Positions 35,507 through 46,604 of a stretch of DNA of 64,000 nucleotides are shown here, piece after piece. Within the stretch, counting starts at the first letter, position 1. Each line of letters opens with the position of its first letter. The DNA comes from Thiogranum sp. GTDB lineage: Bacteria; Pseudomonadota; Gammaproteobacteria; DSM-19610. A model generated the notes under the pieces. That model was not told the DNA's origin. It did not search any database and worked only from the letters and a program-made list of their open reading frames with translations. A program made the translations under genes and the position numbers. The stretch covers positions 62,001 through 126,000 of the forward strand of contig JASBST010000108.1 in the NCBI GenBank assembly GCA_030148775.1, in the 5' to 3' direction.

Positions 35507-35818
35507 GACGAAATGGTCATGACCCGGGATGGCAAGATACAGGCCATCGAAGCGGTCATCCGCGTGACCAACGGCCGCAGCGGAAAACTCAAACAGCGGC
35601 TGGTGGAGCTGAAACGCCGCGCCGCCAATCTGGAGCGGGCCGGACGACAAGTACCGCAAAGCCTCATCGGCGAAATCGAAGACTCACGCCAACAGATCGA
35701 AAAAAACCGCGTCTATGTGGAAAACCGCCGCGCCGAGCAGGACAAGATTCGGGCCAAGTTCGAAGCCGACATCCGTCGCTTTCGCGAACTGAAAACCGCC
35801 GCGGCCGCCGGAAAATGA
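35507..35818 (+). pseudogene. C-terminal remnant of the split DUF4124 gene
   Basis: This stretch is in the same reading frame as the upstream DUF4124 gene and follows its TAA without any gap or shift. The sequence is a long charged helix, likely a coiled coil (LKQRLVELKRRAANLERAGRQ, then IGEIEDSRQQIEKN and EQDKIRAKFEADIRRFRELK). It has a possible ATG at 35513 but no Shine-Dalgarno. As a free-standing 101-residue protein it would lack a signal peptide, though its parent is exported. It is best read as the second half of one 212-residue protein. Confidence 0.75.
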
Positions 35819-35819
35819 A

Positions 35820-39268
<3,449 letters not shown>

Positions 39269-39310
39269 GGTTATTCCCGCTGCTGTATCGGTAATTCGCT
39301 GGATTCTTGT

Positions 39311-39766
39311 TCAGCTGCGTCCCGTATGGCCGAAACCACCCGCTCCCCGGGTACTATCGACAAAATCATCAACAACTTCAAACCCTATCCGCTGCACCGG
39401 CACGAACACCATCTGCGCGACCCGTTCCCCGGGTTCTATGGCGAAGGCGCGGGTACCACGGTTCCAGCAGGAGACGAACAGCTGCCCCTGATAGTCTGAA
39501 TCGATCAATCCCACCAGGTTGCCCAGCACAATCCCGTGTTTGTGCCCCAGCCCCGAACGAGGCAGCAGCACCGCGGACAGCGACGGATCGCCGATGTATA
39601 CCGCGATACCGGTAGGCAGCAACTCGGTCTCACCCGGATCCAGCGTGAGAGACTCGTCCAGGCAGGCCCGCAAATCCAGGCCGGCGGCCCCCTCGGTGGC
39701 GTACTCCGGCAGCGGCCAGGTGGTACCGATACGGCTATCGAGTATTTTCAGTTGTATGCTCTGCAT
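39311..39766 (-). CDS. dut: Deoxyuridine 5'-triphosphate nucleotidohydrolase
   Basis: A trimeric dUTPase of 151 residues that keeps uracil out of DNA and supplies dUMP. The five motifs are visible: [44 protein letters not shown], and the C-terminal arm [12 protein letters not shown]. It starts inside the end of coaBC with a 32-nt overlap, an arrangement seen in many gammaproteobacteria. Confidence 0.97.
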   Translation of the reverse strand: MQSIQLKILDSRIGTTWPLPEYATEGAAGLDLRACLDESLTLDPGETELLPTGIAVYIGDPSLSAVLLPRSGLGHKHGIVLGNLVGLIDSDYQGQLFVSCWNRGTRAFAIEPGERVAQMVFVPVQRIGFEVVDDFVDSTRGAGGFGHTGRS

Positions 39767-40976
39767 GGGACTCCGTAGTAGTTTGCCGGGCGCGGAAACG
39801 ATCGGCGATGCATTCGATCAGGCGTACCCCCAGGCGTGTCTTGGTATCCTGTTCCAGCATCGTCTGGCCGCCTTCCCACACCAGCAGCAGCGTATTTTCG
39901 TCACTGTCGAAACCCACACCGGGGCCGACCCGATTGGCGGCGACCATATCGATGCCCTTGCTCAGCCGCTTCTTATGCGCATGATGCTGAAGATTGTCGT
40001 CGGTTTCGGCGGCAAAGCCGACGCAAAAGGGTGGCCGCGGCATGGCAGCGACCGTCGCGAGAACATCCGCCGCCGGTTCCAGCGCCAGCGTCCGGCCGCC
40101 GGCCTGGCGTTTGAGCTTCTGCGCCGCCGTGGTCGCCGGACGGTAATCGGCCACTGCGGCGGCGGCGATGAAAATATCGCATGCGCGCGCCAGAGGCAGC
40201 GTCGCCTCGAGCATATCCTGCGCCGTTTCCACCCGGGTAAGCGCGACGCCGGCCGGCGCCGGCAGTGCCACCGGGCCGCTGACTAGCGCCACCTCGGCTC
40301 CGGCCTCGCGCGCGGCGACGGCCGCGGCATAACCCATTTTGCCGGAACTACGGTTGCTCAGGTATCGCACCGGATCGAGGGCTTCCCGCGTCGGCCCGGC
40401 GGTAACGACTACTTTGAGCCCCGCCAGCGCACCATTGCGAAAACTGTCGGTCAGCATCTGCACCAGAACGCCCGGTTCCAACATACGGCCCGGGCCGACA
40501 TCGCCGCAGGCCTGCTCGCCCTCGCCCGGCCCGCAGATACGCGCGCCGCGTCGACGCAGCAGCGCCAAATTGTCCTGCGTTGCCGGATTGCGCCACATGG
40601 CCTGGTTCATCGATGGCGCCAGCATCAGCGGCGCCTGGCTGGCCAGACAGATGGCGCCCAACAGGTCGTCCGCGCGCCCCTGGGCCAGACGCGCCAAGCG
40701 ATCGGCGGTGGCTGGCGCCACCAGGATACGATCAGCCCATCGCGCCAGATCGATGTGATCCATGCCACTGCGGTCGTCCGTCCAGTCCCGCCACACCGGC
40801 TCGGCGCTCAGCGCCTGGAACGTGCGCGCGCCGATAAACTCCGCCGCGCTCGCCGTCATAACCACCCGCACGCGCGCACCGGCCGCCCGCGCCAGCCGCA
40901 CCAGCTCGGCGCTTTTATACGCGGCGATACCCCCGCAAACGCCGACAAGAATGTGTTTTCCCGAAAGAAAATCCAT
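39735..40976 (-). CDS. coaBC: Bifunctional phosphopantothenoylcysteine decarboxylase/synthetase
   Basis: Makes 4'-phosphopantetheine from phosphopantothenate in two steps for coenzyme A. The N-terminal CoaC domain is a flavoprotein with [37 protein letters not shown] and PSMNQAMW. The C-terminal CoaB domain starts near residue 190 ([22 protein letters not shown]) and has SGKMGYA and the late [15 protein letters not shown]. 413 residues is normal. It is divergent from radC, 136 nt apart. coaD lies elsewhere in the window at 58.7 kb. Confidence 0.97.
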   Translation of the reverse strand: MDFLSGKHILVGVCGGIAAYKSAELVRLARAAGARVRVVMTASAAEFIGARTFQALSAEPVWRDWTDDRSGMDHIDLARWADRILVAPATADRLARLAQGRADDLLGAICLASQAPLMLAPSMNQAMWRNPATQDNLALLRRRGARICGPGEGEQACGDVGPGRMLEPGVLVQMLTDSFRNGALAGLKVVVTAGPTREALDPVRYLSNRSSGKMGYAAAVAAREAGAEVALVSGPVALPAPAGVALTRVETAQDMLEATLPLARACDIFIAAAAVADYRPATTAAQKLKRQAGGRTLALEPAADVLATVAAMPRPPFCVGFAAETDDNLQHHAHKKRLSKGIDMVAANRVGPGVGFDSDENTLLLVWEGGQTMLEQDTKTRLGVRLIECIADRFRARQTTTESHAEHTTENTR

Positions 40977-41112
40977 GTCCGGCAGTGTACCAGAAGCGTC
41001 GGCGACGGGAAGTGGGAAAAGTCTTTACAGGCGCGCCCGAGGCTCACATCATAAGGCCTGTTGCACGCCGCCGGTACGGCGGACGCTGCCACGCGGCACA
41101 AGGAGGTGCTGT

Positions 41113-41787
41113 ATGTCCATTCGGCAATGGCCGGAGACGGAACGTCCCCGGGAAAAACTGCTCACGCATGGCCCCGGAGCCCTGTCCGACGCCGAGCTGC
41201 TGGCGATCTTTCTACGCACTGGCAGCCGGGGCCGGACGGCCGTGGACCTGGCGCGCCAGTTGATACGGCAATTCGGTGGTCTGCGCGGACTGCTGCGGGC
41301 CGAACACCAGCAACTGGTGGCCACGCCTGGCCTGGGACCGGCCAAATATGCGCAGCTCCAGGCCGTGCTCGAACTCGCCAAACGCCACCAGGGCGAATCG
41401 CTGCGCTCCGGCACCCTCATCGACAACTCTGTTTTGGTTAAAGATTATCTCCAGTTGCGGCTGCGCGACCATAAACGGGAGGTGTTCGCCTGTCTGTTTC
41501 TCGACACCCGCCACCGCCTCATCCGTTATGAGGAGTTGTTCCACGGGACCCTCGACAGCGCCAGCGTCCATCCCCGTGAAGTACTGGTGCGCGCTCTAGC
41601 GCTGAACGCCGCCGCAGTCATCCTGGCCCACAATCACCCCTCCGGCGACGCCGAGCCGAGCGAGGCGGACAAGCGCATCACCCGACGCCTGCGCGATGCC
41701 CTGGGTCTGGTGGACATCCGGGTGCTGGACCACCTGGTCGTGGGTGACCCCGCCACCGTCTCCTTCGCCGAACGCGAATGGCTCTAA
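41113..41787 (+). CDS. radC: RadC/JAB1 family protein
   Basis: A 224-residue protein with an N-terminal helix-hairpin-helix part ([16 protein letters not shown]) and a C-terminal JAMM metalloprotease-like domain with [15 protein letters not shown]. RadC was once tied to DNA repair, but its true role is unclear. The start at 41113 has a perfect AAGGAGGTG upstream; the longer frame from 40762 is only a shadow. The order radC-coaBC with rpmB-rpmG nearby is the Pseudomonas and Escherichia arrangement. Confidence 0.95.
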   Translation: MSIRQWPETERPREKLLTHGPGALSDAELLAIFLRTGSRGRTAVDLARQLIRQFGGLRGLLRAEHQQLVATPGLGPAKYAQLQAVLELAKRHQGESLRSGTLIDNSVLVKDYLQLRLRDHKREVFACLFLDTRHRLIRYEELFHGTLDSASVHPREVLVRALALNAAAVILAHNHPSGDAEPSEADKRITRRLRDALGLVDIRVLDHLVVGDPATVSFAEREWL

Positions 41788-41792
41788 GAGGG

Positions 41793-41827
41793 GGTAAAAA
41801 ATTTTATTTATAATTCAATTTATTACC
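41793..41827. other. AT-rich block upstream of the rpmB promoter
   Basis: About 35 nt of almost pure A/T, bounded by GGTAA (41793-41797) and TTACC (41823-41827), sits in a GC-rich chromosome between radC and rpmB. It ends some 45 nt before the predicted -35 box. It could be a distal UP-like element or a site for a nucleoid protein such as Fis, IHF or H-NS. There is no coding sequence in 41788-41959. Confidence 0.4.
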
Positions 41828-41872
41828 ATTAACCGCGGGATTTAGCCCAGCACCGCGCCCGGGGCTTTGTGG

Positions 41873-41901
41873 TTGCCTGCCGGGCGCCGCTCTGGTATAA
41901 A
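41873..41901 (+). promoter_or_regulatory. Sigma-70 promoter of rpmB-rpmG
   Basis: TTGCCT (41873-41878), a 17-nt spacer, and TATAAA (41896-41901) preceded by TG at 41893-41894 for an extended -10. Transcription would start near 41908, giving a leader of about 50 nt before the rpmB ATG. This is the best promoter match in the window. Confidence 0.75.
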
Positions 41902-41959
41902 GCGCGGTTCCCGCGGTCCGTTCACAGCGGTCCGAGACAGAATTTTGAGGATTTGAACC

Positions 41960-42196
41960 ATGTCCAGAGTGTGCCAGGTAACCGGCAAGCGCCCCGTAAC
42001 GGGCAACAACGTTTCCCACGCGCATAACAAAACCCGGCGGCGTTTTCTGCCCAATTTGCATTCGCACCGCTTCTGGGTGGAGAGCGAGAAGCGCTGGGTG
42101 AAATTGCGCGTTTCATCCAAGGGAATGCGCATTATCGACAAACAGGGCATCGACTCCGTGTTGGCCGATATCCGTGCCCGCGGCGAAAAACTCTAG
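41960..42196 (+). CDS. rpmB: 50S ribosomal protein L28
   Basis: The protein has 78 residues and the family start [23 protein letters not shown], with the basic [15 protein letters not shown] segment. It has only one cysteine in the usual zinc region, so it is the zinc-free form. It forms an operon with rpmG, 9 nt downstream, driven by the extended -10 promoter at 41873-41901. GAGG lies 9 nt before the ATG. Confidence 0.98.
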   Translation: MSRVCQVTGKRPVTGNNVSHAHNKTRRRFLPNLHSHRFWVESEKRWVKLRVSSKGMRIIDKQGIDSVLADIRARGEKL

Positions 42197-42205
42197 GAGA
42201 TCCGT

Positions 42206-42361
42206 ATGCGTGACAAGATCAAAATGGTTTCCAGCGCCGGCACCGGGCATTTCTATACGACCACCAAAAACAAGCGCACCACGCCCGACAAGCTGGAAAT
42301 GAAGAAATTCGATCCGGTGGTGCGCAAGCACGTGACTTACAAAGAAGGCAAAATCAAATAA
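42206..42361 (+). CDS. rpmG: 50S ribosomal protein L33
   Basis: A 51-residue protein, easily missed for its size. It begins [19 protein letters not shown] and ends [14 protein letters not shown], the L33 signature. There are no cysteines, so this is the C-minus, zinc-independent form. Shine-Dalgarno AGGAGA lies 6 nt upstream. It is followed by a strong terminator. Confidence 0.97.
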   Translation: MRDKIKMVSSAGTGHFYTTTKNKRTTPDKLEMKKFDPVVRKHVTYKEGKIK

Positions 42362-42376
42362 CAGCCACACCGCAAT

Positions 42377-42405
42377 AAAAAAGCCCGGCGACGCCGGGCT
42401 TTTTT
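42377..42405 (+). terminator. Intrinsic terminator after rpmG (bidirectional)
   Basis: AGCCCGGC (42382-42389) and GCCGGGCT (42393-42400) form an 8-bp stem with a GAC loop, followed by T6 on the plus strand and preceded by A6. By symmetry it can also stop minus-strand transcripts from the desaturase gene, whose stop is at 42424. Confidence 0.92.
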
Positions 42406-42423
42406 ATGCCACGGGTTCCGCGT

Positions 42424-43632
42424 TCAGGCGGGGACCGGCTGCAGACTATAACCTTTCAGGCGCCGCGCAAACTGTTGCAGGGCGTGCACCCCAGTGGCTT
42501 CGGCCTGCTGACACCACTCCTGCAACGCCTGCAGCAGGTGCTCATGGCTTGCCGCCGAACGGTTCCAGATCGCCTGCAGACGCTCGCGGTACTGATAGAC
42601 CGTGCGCAGATTGGCAAAGCGCTCCAAAACACCTTCCAGCCGCCCCCGACTACGCGCATCCAGAATCGCGGGATGACGCACCAGCAGGTGCCGAGCCCTA
42701 CGCAGGCGCCGGCGACAGGCCCCGTCATGGCAGCGATACTCCTGGCGCAATACCGGCAGCACCACCTCACGCGCATAATTTGACATCACATTCAAGCGGT
42801 TGGCGATTACCGCCCGCAGCGTATCCATATCCACGCGCTCCTTGCCGCTGTGGATATGCGCCTTCGGGGCCAGTTTCTTCACTCGCGCCAGACCCAACAG
42901 TTGCAGCAGGCGGATATAACCCCAGCCGAGATCGAACTCCCACCGTCGGCTGGAAAACTTGGCAGAACTGGCAAAAGCATGATGATTGTTATGCAATTCC
43001 TCGCCACCGATCAGCAATCCGAACCAGGCAATGTTGCGCGAGGCATCCGGCGTTTCGAAGTTCCGGTATCCCCACCAGTGCCCGAGACCGTTGATCACGC
43101 CCGCGGCCCAGAAGGGTATCCACAACATCTGCACGCCCCATAACGCGACACCGGCAAAACCGAACAACAGATAATCCACAATCAGCATGATTGAAACACC
43201 CAATAGCGGGTGGCGGCTGTAGAATGTGCGCTCTATCCAGTCATCGGGCGTATTGTGGCCGTAATCCGCCAGCGTTTCGCGGTTTCCGGCCTCGCGCCGA
43301 TACAGCTCGGCGCCTCGCCACAGCACCGTGGAAATCCCCCGGGTCTGCGGACTGTGCGGGTCGTCCGGCGTCTCGCATTTGGCGTGATGTTTACGATGGA
43401 TTGCAACCCACTGGCGCGTCACCATCCCCGTGGTCAACCATAACCAGAAACGAAAAAAGTGGCTCACGGCAGGGTGCAGATCCAGGGCCCGATGCGCCTG
43501 ATGTCGGTGCAGAAAAACAGTGACACTGACAATGGTAACGTGAGTCAATGCCAGCACGGTCAGAAGCCAGCCCCACCAAGGCAGACTGTAAAAGCCCGCA
43601 TACCAGGAAAAGCCCATGAACATTTGGTTCAT
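42424..43632 (-). CDS. desA: Fatty acid delta-9 desaturase, DesA type, with a transposase-like tail
   Basis: An inner-membrane di-iron enzyme that inserts a double bond into acyl chains. Three His boxes are present: H42-RHQA-H47, H79-RK-HH, and HNNHH near residue 205. Four hydrophobic stretches surround them. After about residue 270 the protein carries some 130 extra residues (DTLRAVIANRLNVMSNYA, then helices ending FARRLKGYSLQP) that resemble the C-terminal part of ISL3-family transposases. Pseudomonas DesA proteins appear to share such a tail, as I remember them. The ATG at 43632 has GAGGTG upstream; the frame to 43755 is not likely coding. Confidence 0.9.
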   Translation of the reverse strand: MNQMFMGFSWYAGFYSLPWWGWLLTVLALTHVTIVSVTVFLHRHQAHRALDLHPAVSHFFRFWLWLTTGMVTRQWVAIHRKHHAKCETPDDPHSPQTRGISTVLWRGAELYRREAGNRETLADYGHNTPDDWIERTFYSRHPLLGVSIMLIVDYLLFGFAGVALWGVQMLWIPFWAAGVINGLGHWWGYRNFETPDASRNIAWFGLLIGGEELHNNHHAFASSAKFSSRRWEFDLGWGYIRLLQLLGLARVKKLAPKAHIHSGKERVDMDTLRAVIANRLNVMSNYAREVVLPVLRQEYRCHDGACRRRLRRARHLLVRHPAILDARSRGRLEGVLERFANLRTVYQYRERLQAIWNRSAASHEHLLQALQEWCQQAEATGVHALQQFARRLKGYSLQPVPA

Positions 43633-43776
43633 CTTCACCTCAGATAATAAACATTGCGACAGTATTCTATCATTAAGAAACAGCGTTAACAGCGCGATAC
43701 ACAAACAGGGCTGTCTGACACCGCAACTGATGCAACCTGCTAAAATCGTTGCCACTGAGTCTCAACGCTGAAAAAC

Positions 43777-44985
43777 ATGAGTGACATTTTCATCGGCCGT
43801 CAGCCGATTTACGACCGCAAACTGAAGGTTTTCGGCTACGAACTGCTATTCCGTGCCGCATCGGAAAACCGTGCCGAATTCGTCGACGGCGATCAGGCGA
43901 CCACCGATGTTATTGTAAACACCTTTCTGGAGATCGGCCTCGATAACATTGTCGGCGAACATCTGGCATTCATTAACCTGACCCGCGCGTTTTTTGTCGG
44001 TGAGCACGCCATTTCCATGCCCCAGCACCGGGTGGTACTGGAATTACTGGAAGATATCGATGCCGACGCTGAAGTCGTCGCGGGCGTCAAACGACTGGCG
44101 GATTTGAATTACACCATCGCGCTTGACGATTTTATCTACCATGAGTCGCTGCGACCGCTGGTAAACCTTGCACATATTGTCAAAATCGATCTGACAAAAC
44201 TCGACCGGGACGGTATCCGCGAACATGTCAGACAACTGCGCCACTATCCCTTGCGATTGCTGGCGGAAAAAGTGGAAACCCAGGAGGAATACGATTTCTG
44301 TCAGTCGCTGGGCTTCGATTATTTTCAGGGCTATTTCTTTGCCCAGCCGAAAATCATCCGCGGACAACGCCTGCCGAACAACCGTCTGACCATTCTCAAA
44401 CTGCTCAGCCGGCTGCAGACTCCCAACATCACGCCGCAAGAGCTGGAGGACCTGATCTCGCAGGACGTGGCCTTCAGTTACCGTATCCTGCGATTCATCA
44501 ACTCGGCCTCGCTGGCGCTGCCACGCAAAGTCGAAACCATCCACCAGGCGGTGGTCTATCTCGGCCTGCAGACCATCCGCTCCTGGACCACGCTGCTGGC
44601 CATGTCCCAGGTCGACAACAAGCCGGCCGAACTCGTGATCACCGCAATCGTGCGGGGAAAAATGGCCGAGGGCATCGCCAAGGCCATTCAGGCCAAACAA
44701 CCCGAAACGTTTTTTACCGTAGGACTGTTTTCAGCGCTGGACGCGCTGATGGACAACACCATGGAGGAGATTCTCACCCAGCTGCCATTGGCCGACTACA
44801 TTGCCGAGGCGCTGCTGCACCGGCGGGGCCTGCACGGCGAGGTACTGGATTGTGTTCTTGCCTACGAACGCGGCCATTGGGAGAGTCTCGGCTGCAATCA
44901 GTTGGGCACGCATAAACTCCGTGACTGTTTCTTGGAAGCACTGCAGTGGTCCGCGCAAGTCAGCCAGCAGTTGATTCATAAATAA
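43777..44985 (+). CDS. EAL-HDOD signalling protein (YuxH/CdgJ class)
   Basis: A 402-residue cytosolic protein with an N-terminal EAL-like domain and a C-terminal HDOD domain. In the EAL part, YELLFR stands for the ExLxR motif, INLTRAF for the N motif, ALDDFIYHES for DDFGTG, VKIDLTKL and AEKVETQEEYD follow, and FQGYFFAQP closes it. Loop 6 is degenerate, so c-di-GMP hydrolysis is doubtful. HDOD (about 200-400) lacks the HD catalytic pair. Relatives such as CdgJ affect motility. It is divergent from desA across 144 nt, which hold no clear promoter by eye. Confidence 0.9.
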   Translation: MSDIFIGRQPIYDRKLKVFGYELLFRAASENRAEFVDGDQATTDVIVNTFLEIGLDNIVGEHLAFINLTRAFFVGEHAISMPQHRVVLELLEDIDADAEVVAGVKRLADLNYTIALDDFIYHESLRPLVNLAHIVKIDLTKLDRDGIREHVRQLRHYPLRLLAEKVETQEEYDFCQSLGFDYFQGYFFAQPKIIRGQRLPNNRLTILKLLSRLQTPNITPQELEDLISQDVAFSYRILRFINSASLALPRKVETIHQAVVYLGLQTIRSWTTLLAMSQVDNKPAELVITAIVRGKMAEGIAKAIQAKQPETFFTVGLFSALDALMDNTMEEILTQLPLADYIAEALLHRRGLHGEVLDCVLAYERGHWESLGCNQLGTHKLRDCFLEALQWSAQVSQQLIHK

Positions 44986-45054
44986 CGTGGCGCGAGTAGC
45001 CCCCGGCCACCGCCACCGATTTTTCGGTTGCACCCGGCCGATGTATCGGAAACA

Positions 45055-46584
45055 ATGCGGACAGTTCCCAACGCGCAGCGTCTTTTGAGCCAGACAAACG
45101 ATCCACGTCCGCTGGCCGCCATCGATCTGGGTTCCAACAGCTTTCACATGATCGTTGGCCGCCTGCAAAACAATCAGCTTCAGCTCATCGACCGGCTGCG
45201 CGAACCTGTGCGCCTCGCCGAAGGCCTGACCAAGCAGCACACACTCGAGCCGGGGGTTGCCGCCCGCGCGCTTGACTGCTTACAGCGCTTCGGACAACGG
45301 ATCCGCGATCTGCCTCCCGAGTGTGTGCGCGCCGTCGGCACCAACACCTTGCGCCGCGCTCACGCCGCGGGCGGATTTATCGATCAGGCCGAAGAAGCGC
45401 TAGGACACAGCATCGAGGTCATCTCAGGAATCGAGGAGGCGCGCCTGGTCTATCTCGGCGTCGCCCATAGCCTGGCCGACCCGGGCGGGCGCCAACTGGT
45501 GGTGGACATCGGCGGTGGCAGTACCGAGGTGATCATCGGCGAGGGATATCAGCCGATCAAACTCGAAAGCCTTTATATGGGCTGCGTCAGCATGAGTCAA
45601 CGGTTCTTCGCCGACGGCCATATTACCAAAGCCGCAATGAAAGAGGCCATTCTCGCCGCGCGCCTGGAATTACAAGCCAGCAAACAAGCATTCCGGCGCA
45701 CCGGCTGGACCATGGCCACCGGCTCCTCCGGCACTATCCGCACCGTTCGCGACGTCGTGCTCGAAGCCGGCTGGAGCGATAACGGCATCACTCCGGAGTC
45801 ATTGAAGAAGCTGCGCAGCGCGCTGGTGGACTTCGGTTCGGCGGACAAAATCGCCTTTGCCGCCGTCAGCGACGACCGCAGGCCGGTTTTTGCCGGTGGC
45901 GTGGCAATTCTGAGCGCCGTCTTCCATGCCCTCAAAATCGAACTGATGCTGCACTCGTCGGGCGCTTTACGCGAAGGATTGCTCTACGACCTGCTGGGAC
46001 GCCTGCAACACCAGGACATGCGCGAATCCACCGTGCTTTCGCTGTCGCAGCGTTATCACAGCGATATCGAACAGGTGCTGCGGGTCGAAGAAACCGCCCT
46101 CGCCCTGGCCGAGCAGCTCGCCGGCGACTGGCGGTTACCGGAGCCGCAGACGACCAAATGGCTGCACTGGGCCGCGCTGTCCCACGAGATCGGCCTGCTG
46201 ATAGCGCATAGTCAGTATCACAAGCACGGCGCCTATCTGATCAAGTACTCGGATCTGCCGGGATTTTCGTTACGTGATCAACTGTTTCTTTCCGTTCTAG
46301 TGCGCTGCCATCGGCGCAAATTCCGACCCTCCATGGTCGAAGCACTGCCCGAAGAGGTGCGTGACTATGCGGTTAAACTGTGCGTGATTTTGCGCCTGTC
46401 GGTACTGTTGCACCGCAGCCGTAGCGACAAACCGGCGCCAGAGATCGAAGCCCACGGCACAGATAAGACCTTGCGTTTGGTGTTCCCCCAGGACTGGCTG
46501 GTCGAACATCCGTTATCGCGGGCCGACTTGAAGGCCGAGCGCAAACAACTGGCCAATTTCGATATCGCGCTGGAATTTTCCTGA
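45055..46584 (+). CDS. ppx: Exopolyphosphatase / GppA family phosphatase
   Basis: Hydrolyses terminal phosphates of polyphosphate or pppGpp. The ASKHA fold shows in AAIDLGSNSFHMIVGRL (phosphate loop 1) and VVDIGGGSTEVIIG (loop 2), with IEVISGIEEARLVYLG between. A C-terminal HD-like helical region (residues 310-509) contains ALSHEIGLLIAHSQYHKHG. The ATG at 45055 is used; a TTG at 45028 would add nine residues. It is convergent with ppk, the polyphosphate-making enzyme, with 20 nt between. A perfect 14-bp palindrome (46591-46604) lies in that gap. Confidence 0.95.
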   Translation: MRTVPNAQRLLSQTNDPRPLAAIDLGSNSFHMIVGRLQNNQLQLIDRLREPVRLAEGLTKQHTLEPGVAARALDCLQRFGQRIRDLPPECVRAVGTNTLRRAHAAGGFIDQAEEALGHSIEVISGIEEARLVYLGVAHSLADPGGRQLVVDIGGGSTEVIIGEGYQPIKLESLYMGCVSMSQRFFADGHITKAAMKEAILAARLELQASKQAFRRTGWTMATGSSGTIRTVRDVVLEAGWSDNGITPESLKKLRSALVDFGSADKIAFAAVSDDRRPVFAGGVAILSAVFHALKIELMLHSSGALREGLLYDLLGRLQHQDMRESTVLSLSQRYHSDIEQVLRVEETALALAEQLAGDWRLPEPQTTKWLHWAALSHEIGLLIAHSQYHKHGAYLIKYSDLPGFSLRDQLFLSVLVRCHRRKFRPSMVEALPEEVRDYAVKLCVILRLSVLLHRSRSDKPAPEIEAHGTDKTLRLVFPQDWLVEHPLSRADLKAERKQLANFDIALEFS

Positions 46585-46604
46585 AACGACTCCGGCGCGC
46601 CGGA

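Noticed and set aside
35513-35818. Separate 101-residue gene after the DUF4124 gene
   Set aside because: It is in the same frame, has no ribosome-binding site and continues the upstream protein, so I treat it as a remnant.
46591-46604. Perfect palindrome TCCGGCGCGCCGGA between ppx and ppk as terminator
   Set aside because: No T-run follows on either strand, so I do not call it a terminator, although its place between convergent genes is suggestive.
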